Shown piece by piece: positions 14,248-24,949 of a stretch of 64,000 nt of DNA (within the stretch, counting starts at the first letter, position 1; each line of letters begins with the position of its first letter). Position numbers and translations under genes: made by a program. The stretch comes from Denticeps clupeoides (Eukaryota; Chordata; Actinopteri; Clupeiformes; Denticipitidae): contig NC_041710.1 of NCBI RefSeq assembly GCF_900700375.1, positions 23,151,557 through 23,215,556 of the forward strand, in the 5' to 3' direction. The notes below the pieces were generated by a model. The model did no database searches. It had not been told where the DNA came from and was given only the letters and a program-made list of their open reading frames with translations.

Positions 14248-15440
14248 GCATTCTGCTCAAAAGAAAGCTTTAAACAACACAATGTTACTCCAAGTCTATT
14301 ATAATTCTGTGAAATCAAACTTCCACTTAGGAAGCAACACTGATTGACAATGTTGCCACTGAGCAAAGCACCGTCCCCACACACTGCTCCCCGGGTGCCT
14401 GTTGTGGCTGCCCACTGCTCACTAAGCGAGATGGTTAAAAGCATAGGACACATTTCATTGTGTCACTGTGTGCTGTGCTTGCTGTGTATCATGATGACAA
14501 TCACTTCACTTTCATGATGGCACATAAATGCGAGCTGTGGCAAGAAGATTTGCTGTGTCTGTCAGCATAGTGTCCAGAGCATGGAGGCGCTACCACCGCC
14601 TTTGTACGAGGAGGAACAGGAGGAGCGCTGCCAGAGCCCTGCAAAATGACCTCCAGCAGGCTATAAATGTGCTTGTGTCTGCTCAGTCAGAAACAGGCTC
14701 CATGAGGGTGGTATGATGGCCCAACGTCCACAGGTGGGGGTTGTGCTTACAGCACATTTGGCATTTGCCAGAGAACACTAAGATTGGAAAATTCACCACT
14801 AGCGGACTGTGATCTTCACAGATAAAAACATTCACACTCAGCACGTGTCAGAGTCTGGAGAGGCCATGGAGAACATTCTGCTGCCTGCAGCAACCACCTG
14901 CATGAACGGTTTGGCATGAACGGGTAGCCTGACTGCCATTAGGTACCGAGATGAGATCTTCAGGCCCCACATGAGGTAAATATGCTGGTGCGGTTGGCTG
15001 TGGGTTACTCCTAACGCAAGACCTAATGCATCATGTCTCATTCCATCCACTAATGCTACGTTGCACCACAGTCTGTCCAGGAGTAGGCGGATGTTTTAGT
15101 CCAGGTCTGGGAGAAGATCCCTTAGGAGACCATCTGCCTCCTCATCAGGAGCATGCTCAGGCATTGTAGGGAGGTCATACAGGATAGTGGAGTTCACGCA
15201 CACTAATGAGCCTCATTTTGATTTGTTTTAAGGACATTACATAAAAGTTGGATTTGTGACTCCAAATCCAGACCTCCATGGGTTGATAAATTTGATTTTC
15301 ATCAACAATTTTTGTGTCATTTTTGTTGCCAGCACATTCAACTATTTTAAGAACTATGCAAAGCATTTACTAAGAACGTTTGATTCATTCAGATTTAGGA
15401 TGTCTTACTTTTGTTCCTTTTATTTATTTTTTTGACAAGT
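14248..15440 (+). mobile_element. Tc1/mariner-like transposon remnant carrying a SINE
   Basis: Left end resembles TGCTCAAAAGAAAGC plus TAAACAACACAATG; the right end TTCCTTTTATTTATTTTTTT mirrors it. The same terminal sequence recurs in opposite orientation at 58380-58497. From 14528 a transposase N-terminus is readable, with a helix-turn-helix ([20 protein letters not shown]); later frames contain further fragments with several stops and deletions. Between the terminal part and the transposase the sequence is interrupted by a family B SINE at 14346-14515. Clearly inactive. Confidence 0.85.
14346..14515 (+). repeat. tRNA-derived SINE (family B), 5'-truncated, inside Tc1
   Basis: Begins at GCCACTGAGCAAAGCACCG and runs through CACACACTGCTCCCCGGGTG to the ACAATCACTTCACTTTCA tail. 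Both flanks are Tc1 sequence, so the SINE entered after the transposon. Confidence 0.85.
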
Positions 15441-15699
15441 GTATATATATATATATATATATCTGCAAACATGTAGAGAATAACTTTATCAGCAACAATC
15501 AGTGTAAAGCTCTAATGGAATGCTGTGTTTGTTAAAGAAGTTGCTAAAGAGTCAAATTCACACTAGTATAGTATATAGTTTTTTTAGTATTTACATTTAT
15601 TTCATGTATTAGGCCATATATCATGTTTCAGGCCATATATATATATATATATATATAAATATTCATTACACACACCAGCTGGACTGGATCATCAGTACC

Positions 15700-16109
15700 A
15701 GCAGCAGCGTGTAATGAACTCCCCCTACAGGTGGGGCCGCGGGGACTTGTGGGTAGGATCGTCGTGGTCGAGCCCCCTTTCCCCCTCCACTGCGGCGGGC
15801 TCGGTGGGCTTTGTCATCGCCTCGACGGCGTCCCCGCGTTGCCAGTGGGTACGGGGGGGGGGGAAGCGTGTCAGGGGCACGCCAGCGCCGGGTGTGGGCG
15901 GAGCCCCGCGACTCCCCGCCCCCGCTTTAAACCAATGAGGAGCGACGCTGCCGAGCGGCTCCGAGGCTCTGTCATGGCCAGGAGGAGCGCGGCCGCCACC
16001 GCCGGGAGCGACGCGGCGCAACGCGGCGACCAAGGTTGACCGGACCGCGACGGAAAACGCGAGAAAATCACGATGCGGAAGTCCCTCGGCGTCCCCGCGT
16101 TTGCTCCTG
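15700..16109 (+). promoter_or_regulatory. tesk1: CpG-island promoter and probable noncoding first exon of tesk1
   Basis: Very CG-rich. A GC box (CCCCGCCCCCGC near 15914) and a CCAAT box (ACCAATGAGG, about 15931-15940) precede the probable start. A donor CTCCTG|GTAAGC at 16109/16110 and an acceptor TTTTCCAG| at 16435 suggest a noncoding exon 1 spliced to an exon starting at 16436 that holds the initiator ATG. Transcription start not directly visible. Confidence 0.55.
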
Positions 16110-16712
16110 GTAAGCACGTGAGATCGTGTGGCATTTTTTTTTACTCTGCGCGCCGCTAGGAAACGAAGCGCCCGTCACATCAGCACACCTCCGAAAATAA
16201 TCACGAGAGGGCAGCTACTCTCGTTTTACGCGGAAAGGAGGAGGATGGCGCAGCGCCGCAACCTTGGCACCCACGCGGGGCTGGATGGTGCGGCCGGCGC
16301 CGGTGCCCGGTCCACGAGGGGCCTTGAACCCGCGGCCAGCTTGCAGCGCGGCCCGAGGACCGCTGCGTATTAAAAGGCGTGTTCGTTGGACGGATTGGGT
16401 TTTAACCCGCGTGTTTGTGGGTATTTATTTTCCAGGCGGAAAGGTGTCCGGACCGGGCGGAGGAGCGCAGGGATGGCAGCCGGTGGTTAACGGGCCGGCG
16501 GACTGCTGAAGCGGCCGTGCCGGACCGACGTGGGACGTTTTCAGCCGCGCTTCCGTGTCCAGTGGGCCCGCGATAAGGAGGCGAGCTTTTCAACTCGAAT
16601 TTGATCTTATTCTGCTGAAGGTCTTAATCCTTCCGCCAGGCGAGGCCCTAAGTTATTCTGTAACAATAGGGCTTATCGGCGCGCCGGCTGCCCCTTGCAC
16701 GGTGCAAGCGTC

Positions 16713-19509
16713 ATGGATCACGATGAGGCGGACCAGGAGCCCTGCGAGCCCCCGGTCCACGGGCTCCACGGCCCGAACCGGATCCGGCCCTCCTCGTACC
16801 GCGCGCTGCGCAGCGCCGTGTCCAGCCTGGCGCGGATCGACGACTTCTTCTGCGAGAAGATCGGCTCGGGCTTCTTCTCCGAGGTGTTCAAGGTAACGTC
16901 TGCTGGTGATGTGTGTGGGGGTCAGTGCCGAGCCTGGCCTCTGGAGGGAGGGGGTGAGTGGACGTGAGTTCTTGAAGAGGCTCAAGAGCTTAAGACGCCT
17001 CCTGTCCAGCAGGCCTGGAGCTCCGGCTCCTGGTCAGCGGAGGAGATCCGCAGGGAACATGCTGCCCGCCCATCCTGGCCACTGAGAAGCACAGCGGAGT
17101 ATTACGCGTGCCGAGATGGTTATAGGCGGGCACATGGGTGTGTGTGTATGAGAGAGAAATCTGTCTGGACGGTGACGGTCTGGCCCTGTTCATCAGTGTA
17201 AGGAGCTTACAGGGCAGGCCTAAGCAGTCTTGACTTCACACTGGGCACCTGTGTGTGTGTGAGGCTCTGAATTCTACTGTGTGTTATGTTATTACCAATT
17301 TCGCGCGTGTGTTATAATAACCTAATTATTACTATTCATGGACATGCTGTTTTATTGTTTTGTCAAGACATATAATGTACATAGTGATTACTTTTTATGT
17401 AGAAGGGTAATAAAATAATAAATAACTGATGTTACGTACATGTAAGTATTTGTGGCTTGTACTGCTTTGGTGCTGCTGTGTAGTAACATTGCTGTTAGGA
17501 CGGTATGTACTGTTAAGTGTGTGTGAAGATTCTCAGTCATCCAGGGGAATTTGTCTGAAAGTTGAAATCTGATTGACAAAGTTCTGTGGATGCAGAACGA
17601 AACGTCTCTACCGTAAAGAAAGAAGTCCAGTTTCAGATATACGCTGTTAAGGCGGCATGCACGGTTACACTATTCAGCTCTGCTGCAAATAAGTCACTTT
17701 CACTTTCTACCCTTTCAGGAAGGGGAGTTTTGGTGAGCTGGAGAAGTGGGTACTTTTTTTTTTTTTTTTGGAGTAACCCAGTGGTTTTAGGAGTTTAATG
17801 AAAGAGGTTTTATTTTCTTTCTTCCTTTGTTGTTGTGTTTGCTGTACAATGGCAGGTGTTATACTGATATACGAGTGTTTCTGCTGTCAAGCTGTGAAAA
17901 TCGAGATCATCTTCATAAATAATTCTGCCACCATGGTGCTTGTGTAAGAATAATAAAAGCAGAGCAAGAACATTAGGTTGTTTTTTTTTTATCAGATGAA
18001 AGAGGGCAGATTATCGGTGGTGTTTAGATCATCTCAGTCCTTTCATATCTCTTCCCTGGACCTTTGGCTGAAGGCGTGATCACTTTTACATTCACGTGCA
18101 GGTTTAATGCCGAGAAAAGTGTTCTGGGGACATTGGCGTGCCTTGTTGCAGCATGTGGCATGTGTTGGAGTCGCGCATTTATAATGAATATATTTTTTAG
18201 AATTTTTGTGATTAGCTACAGGTAGAATGCAGTTGATCTTTCCTACGGTTGGAAAGTAACCTTGATGGTTGAAAGGCGTCATTGTCTGCGCTGGCCAAAC
18301 ACAGTGTTGCCCTCCCTGTTTGTATGCGCAGTTTGCTTTAGATATGAAGCTGACTGAGTCATTTTCATGCTGATGATTCATCTGTAAACCACCCCATTTA
18401 TCCTTTATTTAGTCATTTCATCTAGAGGTAACCTTATTAAAAAAAAAAAAAAACAAAAAACATCCGTACGGGTGAAAACATCCGTTTTCACCCGTAGGCC
18501 TGTATGGATCGCAGTTGTATTGTAATTAGGAATAATCGATTCCGATTCACTTTTAGAAGTTATAAGAAGTGACCGTGTCAGTTTTGTACAGTGTCAGTGT
18601 GCTAGCTGAGGAAGTTGAAGGTTTATGGTTCCAATAAGCAATTTAGTTCGCCCGATGTATTGCACTGTCATGGTTTTGTAGGGAATCCATGGAAAATGAC
18701 TTGCTCTCTCGGTTTAGGCCTCATTCTTGGCATCTATCAATTGGACTAGTGATCAATTGACCCCACAGTTGAGCAGCTTGAGTCAGAATTCCACTTTTAC
18801 AAATCCTGCCAAAGCAACATATGCGAGATTCTGTATATGTAATGTAGACTGGGATCCATTGGCAACATCACGGTGACTCTGTCCTGGATTCCTGCAGGTC
18901 TCTTGGAATGATGGGAAATCCAGAAAGCCTATTAGGGCAGGGTGGCTATTAATACGCGACAAAGTGTGTTGAAGACTCCAGGTACACTCACACAAAGGGA
19001 AAATGTGCGGAATTCACAGGCAAGTTACGACACATGCACGTTTAATGGCCTTGTTTGGATAGCTGCAAAAACATCAAGCGGGAGACTCAAAGCCCCAACA
19101 TGTTAGCAACTTCTGAGGGTTTTTGTTTTTTTATTTCCTCAGCTTTGGTATTATTATGAAACACAGAACACCCTTGGCTACATGTTCCTGATGGTCCGTA
19201 TATTATATAATTCTGCTGTATTGCGTATATCCATAAACACACTGTAATTATGTCCAGTACTGTGAGTCTGGAGGTAAACACTACTGTAATAGGCTGTCGA
19301 AGCTGTCGGGGGTTTTGTTAAAAAAATATCTGCCTCTAATAAAATATTCAGCTCTAATTTTGCTCCTTGTGGTTCTCTTTCACACACAAATCCATCTGCT
19401 CTGATTTACTGTGCTGAGATATCTGTAGGTTACGAAATGTAAATGCATGGGGTCCGGTCTTTATTCTCTTTATTCTCTTTGCTTTGATTTTTAATCAAAT
19501 GCTTTTACT

Positions 19510-19586
<77 letters not shown>

Positions 19587-22500
19587 CAGGTTCAGCACAG
19601 GATCACAGGGCAGGTGATGGCTCTGAAGATGAACACACTGGCCAGCAACAAGGCCAACATGCTGCGCGAGGTGCAGCTCATGAACCGCCTCTGTCACCCC
19701 AACATTCTCAGGTATCTGCTGTAGACACACACAAACACAATATAATTTCAGCAACTTACTTTAAACTGGGGCTAACCCCTAATTTCGCACTTGCTCTCCA
19801 TCTCTGTCAGGTTTTTGGGTGTGTGTGTTCACGAGGGTCAGCTCCATGCCCTTACAGAGGTTAGTTTTCTCAGAGCTGAGACGTCGCCTGCGTTACTGCA
19901 CCACAGACAGCATCAAAATAGCCAAATTATTCTTTCGAGCTGATCTGTGATGAGTTTGCATCATCTGACCGTGACTTTCATTCGGGTTTCAGTACATCAA
20001 CGGTGGGAATCTGGAGCAGCTGCTGGACAGTGACGTGTACCTCTCATGGTCTGTAAGGATAGGCCTGTCTTTGGACATTGCTGGGGGGCTGCAGTACCTC
20101 CACAGCAAAGGCATCTTCCATCGAGACCTTACTTCCAAGGTACAAGAACGCGTGTTTATTGTAAAGGTCCCCTATTATGAAAATTTCACTCTATTAGATT
20201 ATTTAACATTAATACGAGTTCCCCTAGCCTGTTATGGTCCTTCAGTGGCTAGAAATGGTGAAAAGTATAAAGAGTGCTTTGGCCATTCTGCTCAGAGAGT
20301 GGCAGGGGAAGGGTGGTAGTATCCTAGTGGGTAACACACTCGCCTATTAACCAGAAGGCCCAGGTTCAAATCCCACTTACTACCATTGTGTCCCTGAGCA
20401 AGACACTTACCCCTAAGTTGCTCCTGGGGGATTTCCTAGCCCTCCCCTAAAACATTATATCCACCGACAGTCATGGCTTCCAAACATACAAAGTATTGCG
20501 GTTGCTCTGTGATTGGATGTTAAAATGAGCACAAATGTATTTTTTAAGGTCCGTCACGCAAGACTCTGAAGAACCAGTGGGTTAATAAAATTTTTTCTGG
20601 AAAAGTCAGACATGACTTCCTGTCTACACCAAACATTGTGGTTGGAGAATGCCGTTGATGATGGCATTTCTGAGAATGCCCGCTAAATTCTATAGGCCGC
20701 ACTTACCATTTACTTTACTTTACTTAGCAGATCCTCTTGTAAGTCACTTTTATCCAAAGCGACTTACAAGAGAAAGACACCAGCAATTCTCGTTCGATTT
20801 TTATAGATTTTGAGTTTACAAAACTAAGAGCCATGATAAGGCCTAGCTTGTCAGACGGTAACTTACAGACGGTGAAACGGCATGTCCCAGTCGCTGTAAT
20901 TTTTCACCATGGCTGAATTTTGGAAAGAGACTTCAGATACAGTATTAGGGGAACGCTAATACCTATATAAAAGCAAAAAAAAAAGGTCTCATGTTAGGGG
21001 ACCTTTAAGATGAGTTTGGCGATGTGTTGTGGCAGTATTTGTGGTGCTTATTTGTGGTGCTTCATTTCTTCTGCAGAACTGCCTGGTGCGTTGTGAGAAT
21101 GGGGTCTTCACAGCCGTAGTTGGTGACTTCGGCCTGGCAGAAAAAATCCCAGATTACAGGTCTGTGAATAAGAGGAATAGGCCAGACTAAACAAATGAAA
21201 TAGTAAAATTGTTTGTTACTAGGTGGTCTGATGGTAATTTGTGAATTTTAGGAGGCATTGTGATAATGATGATAAATCACTCCACTCCCTGTTTGAAGAC
21301 ATGATCAAGATTTTATAATTCTAGTAGTTACATTCTGCTAAATGTAAACCCTGTTAAAAATGACTGTAAACTGTCTTGTGGAAGCATAATATTACGCTGA
21401 TCTGCTTCTGTAACTTGATTCAAAGCACAGGAATATTTTTTACATTGGGTCACAGGAAAGTGGTTAAAATCAGATTTGCTCTGTGGAAAATCTCTTCTGA
21501 GGGAGAGTTTTTAGGAGGTGTGCTGCCTTGACATGCTGTAATGCCTCTGCTCAGATCCAGAGACCATTTGTGTTGTCTCTTTGCAGTGATGGGGTGGAGA
21601 AGAAACCTCTTGCAGTGGTGGGTTCCCCCTACTGGATGGCCCCAGAAGTTCTTAGAGGAGAAGTGTACAACGAGAAGGTAAAAACTATATACACGTTTTC
21701 AGAATAAGTGTTTTAATAAATGCTGAGCCTCTGTCATTGATGTATGTGACTGATTGGAGAAAATTATGGGGTTTTTTTATGTATCAAATTTTTTTTTTGT
21801 TTAGGTGGATGTTTTTGCCTATGGCATCATCCTGTGTGAAATCATTGCTAGGATTGAAGCTGATCCAGATATCCTTCCTCGTAAAGAGGTAAAACAGTTC
21901 GGCCTGCTATTTAAAATATTTTGAATAATGCTGCAGGTCCTTGAGACAAATGTCTCTTCCTGCTGGTGTTCTGGGGTACTGCAGTGTGGATTTGTAATGT
22001 TTTATGATATCAGGGTGGAAGCACAAATTTTAGGGGAAAATTTTGTTTCCTTTTTTTCACCTTGACAAATGAAAACTGGAATTATTAAACTTTTTTTTTT
22101 CCAGTTTTATTTTATATTTTTAATCATTAGTCAGAATATGGACAATTTAAAAATGTATATTTATTTGACCAATATTGTGTAGTTATTAGTCAGAGTTGGC
22201 TTGATCACAAGAACAATAAGTACAGTGAAATATGTTAAAATTGCATTTAATTTAACATTAATTCTTCTGAATGCCTTCAAAGGATTATCTACTTCTAATA
22301 TGATACAAATAAAATGCAAAATGTTGTCAGTGTTTTGATTTAAAATGTTGTGCGTTGTTGTGTGCAGGATTTTGGACTGGACGTCGAGGCTTTTGAGCAC
22401 ATGGTTGGGGACTGTCCACAGTCCTTCTTCAATCTAGCAGTGGCTTGCTGCAATGTAAGTGTCACTCTAGACAAATGGTAACTACGTATAAAATCATCTG

Positions 22501-24267
22501 GCAAATGAGGGAATATAATTTTCTCCCTGGCAGATGCGTGCGGAGAGTCGCCCCTCTTTTTCTGATATTGTCACTGATCTGGAGATGATTGAACGAGAGA
22601 GAGAGAAGAGTGAGCTGCCAGTGGTTTTGGGTGAGTACAAAAATACTTTAAAAGCACTATAACAGATGTGGGGCTTGTTCACTAGTGCAAGGGCAAATTA
22701 CCCCACTTACCCCCCGTCAAAACATCAGATACAGAAAGTTGCAAGCGGTGTTGTCAGATACTTGATTGTTTTTTACTTAAAATAATCCAAAATCACACAT
22801 AAAACTGTCTGATGAGTGTTTAACCTCAGCCACAACCTAAATGCTTACAGTTGGGTTCCGTAATACCTATTCACAGTTTCTTTCAAAAGTGCCCAATCTG
22901 GCAACACCAAGAACAAGGTCCTCCCTCTTCTTTTTTTTTTTTTTACCTCCCTCTGCTTTTGATTGGTGAATCATCTTAATTGACACCTTGAACATATAAA
23001 GTTAGAAATGGATATAAATGTTTTAACATGTATAAGTTGATTTTATTCTGTGTGTCCTGTGGTAGAACCTGTTGATAATGACAGCAGCCCATACCGGTGG
23101 AAGAGCCCACCCTGCCGTGCCGATGACCAGCGTTTGTCCCGGAGTCAGTCTGACATGCTGCCACCATCATCTCTCACCACACCAGGAGCAACCACGCCCA
23201 GTCTGGGAGGCACCCCAGCCCGCGTCAACCCCTTCTCCCTGCGGCAGGACCTGAACGGAGGCCGCATCAAGCTCTTCGATACGCCCAGCAAGTCGGTCAT
23301 CTCCCTGACCTTCACCCTGCCCCCTCCCCCGATTCTTGACCCTTGCTCCTCGCCTCCGTTGACTGTGGGAAACCCGGGGTTCCGTGGTCCACCTCGACGC
23401 TGCCAGTCCCTTCCTTGCACTCCTGAGCTGGGTCGTCCCATGCTTGTCCCCTGTGAGCAGGATGCCCAGAGCTTCGGGGAGGAAGAAGAGGACGAAGGAG
23501 GGAAGGAGTCATCAGGAGAGGTAGTTAAAGACAGCACAACAGTGACCTTACTGTCCACATCGGACAGAGGAGATGATTCAGGCCTCGCACTGGACCTAGA
23601 TATGGTGTTGCTCGAGCGGCTCAAGGAGGAGGAGGAGGAGGAGGAAGAGGGGGGCGAGGAGGAAGATGTGAAGCTGACCGCTGTTGGTCCTTCTGAGCCC
23701 ATGGATTGCTCGAGCTCTCCGGATGCAGCGCCAGCTAGAGCTGCCTCTTCAGCGTCCAGATCTCTCCTCGGTGCCCCCTTCTGTTCCTCCTCCTGCTCCT
23801 CTTCGTCTTACTCACTGCAGCCAAATGGATGGGGTTTACCCATCTCCAATGGGCCGCCCTCGCTGCCACCACTTCCCCGTTTGGACAACAACAACGGCTC
23901 GTTACCCACGGGCCGAATCCTGGGCTGGGGGGCCACCAATGGCTACCGCAGCGCCATGGTCCCTGAACCCGCATCTTTTCCAGCTGAGCCGCAGGACGAG
24001 GTCATTTCCTGTCCGGGCTGCTGTCTGGTGGGTCTCAGCTTTCCTTCTGTGTGCCTGCGTGGCACCACAGGGCCCCGGCAGGTGGGTCGATCTCGCCGCC
24101 TGTACCGGAACTTTGCAGCAGGGGAGGGCGGCGTGGCCGCCGCCGCCTCTGCTGCGGCCGCTGCGGCTACGGCGACCAAGGGGCTTCTCTGCCGGGGGGC
24201 CAAGGACCTGGCACCCCCCACCACATCCTGTGAACCCGGCCTGCCCCTCCCAGAGGCGCAGACGTAA
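16713..24267 (+). CDS. tesk1: Dual-specificity testis-specific protein kinase 1
   Basis: LIMK/TESK-family kinase that phosphorylates cofilin and so controls actin turnover. Exons: 16713-16892, 19590-19711, 19811-19859, 19993-20139, 21077-21159, 21587-21677, 21805-21888, 22368-22454, 22534-22630, 23066-24267; 2142 bp, 713 aa (human about 626), phases consistent. Kinase landmarks: glycine loop [10 protein letters not shown] (51-60), Lys73 in VMALK, HRDLTSKNC with Asp162 (the LTSKN form is typical of TESK), DFG Asp183, and [10 protein letters not shown]. The long C-terminus carries family motifs [27 protein letters not shown] and CPGCC, which favour TESK1 over TESK2. Extra length comes partly from acidic (about 23622-23670) and alanine (about 24136-24175) runs. 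Exon 2 is preceded directly by a 72-bp TG tract. Intron 4 contains a MITE with a SINE inside. Confidence 0.95.
17515..17625 (+). repeat. Probable repeat fragment in tesk1 intron 1
   Basis: The phrase GAAGATTCTCAGTCATCCAG followed by ...ACGAAACGTCTC is one I associate with dispersed fish repeats. It is too short to assign to a class. The surrounding intron 1 (16893-19589) shows no other supported feature apart from poly-T and poly-A runs. Confidence 0.35.
19513..19584 (+). repeat. (TG)36 microsatellite at a 3' splice site
   Basis: 72 bp of uninterrupted TG ending five bases before tesk1 exon 2 (TGTG AGCAG|GTTCAG). It occupies the place of the polypyrimidine tract. Confidence 0.98.
20163..21008 (+). 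mobile_element. Nonautonomous DNA transposon (MITE-like) with nested SINE
   Basis: Ends are inverted: AAAGGTCCCCTATTATGA at the left and, on the opposite strand, AAAGGTCCCCTAACATGAG at the right. The body, including AGACTTCAGATACAGTATTA near the right end, resembles a dispersed fish element. No transposase frame. A family A SINE interrupts it at 20314-20438, and another SINE-tail-like hairpin (CTTGTAAGTC...GACTTACAAG) lies at about 20736-20770. Located in tesk1 intron 4. Class (piggyBac or hAT) is not settled; a TTAA flank is not clear. Confidence 0.75.
20314..20438 (+). repeat. tRNA-derived SINE (family A), 3'-truncated
   Basis: Keeps the A box (TATCCTAGTGGGTAACACAC), B box (GGTTCAAATCC) and body to TAAGTTGCTCCTGGGG, but the tail is missing. 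Nested in the MITE of tesk1 intron 4. Confidence 0.88.
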
Positions 24268-24419
24268 GCACAGCTGCATTTTTATTTATTCCGTTCACGG
24301 TCAGGATGGTTCGTGGCGCTGCCAGCTACAACGTAGTATACTGACAGATTGCCTTCATGTATGAATGAGTGTGCGCCCAGCATCAGGGATGTCTGGGTGA
24401 CATAGTGAGGGATTTTTGT

Positions 24420-24458
<39 letters not shown>

Positions 24459-24896
24459 ACACTTTGTCTGAATACTGGGCATAGTGGAAGTATGCTGATG
24501 GGAAGCCAAATTTGGGCTAGGGTTGATAATTGATGTCCTGTCGTTGACAACAGGAGCTTTAAATTTGTTTTTAAAAATGGTGCTTCCTCTGCTCTTCAGA
24601 CCTCCAGCAGTCGATTCTAGAAGTGTGTTGTAGAGCAGCGTTTCCTAAAACCTCGCTTTAAAAACAGCATTGCAACCCAGTTCCCTGTGGGCCTTATCTT
24701 TCGCAGTGAGGAAATCAAGTTTCTGCATTTTTATCTTGAATGGGCGAACCAGCAATTGCGATGTCATTGTGACCCAGCCTTTAGGAAACCCTGCTCTCTG
24801 TATATTTGTGTGTCTGTGTGTGAGTGTGTAAATTATTTATTTTAGTATGCTTCCTCCTCAGTGCTACAACTTGTGTTTGTGTGACTGACTGATTTT

Positions 24897-24949
<53 letters not shown>

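Larger units (their letters stand above)
12831..15700. other. Repeat-rich intergenic region between faah2 and tesk1
   Basis: No supported host exon. It holds a family A SINE tail, a family C repeat, a Tc1 element carrying a SINE, and TA microsatellites at about 15437-15461 and 15640-15655. ORFs here are transposase remnants or chance. Confidence 0.6.

Noticed and set aside
15725-16117. 130-codon minus-strand and 102-codon plus-strand ORFs in the tesk1 promoter island
   Set aside because: Overlapping frames on both strands in CG-rich DNA; Gly/Pro/Arg-rich with no homology seen.
19491-19754. ORFs of poly-His/Thr or Cys/Val on both strands
   Set aside because: Translations of the TG microsatellite.
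23145-23702. 185-codon serine-rich minus-strand ORF
   Set aside because: Exact antisense of the tesk1 last exon; mirror of its Pro/Ser/Glu codons.
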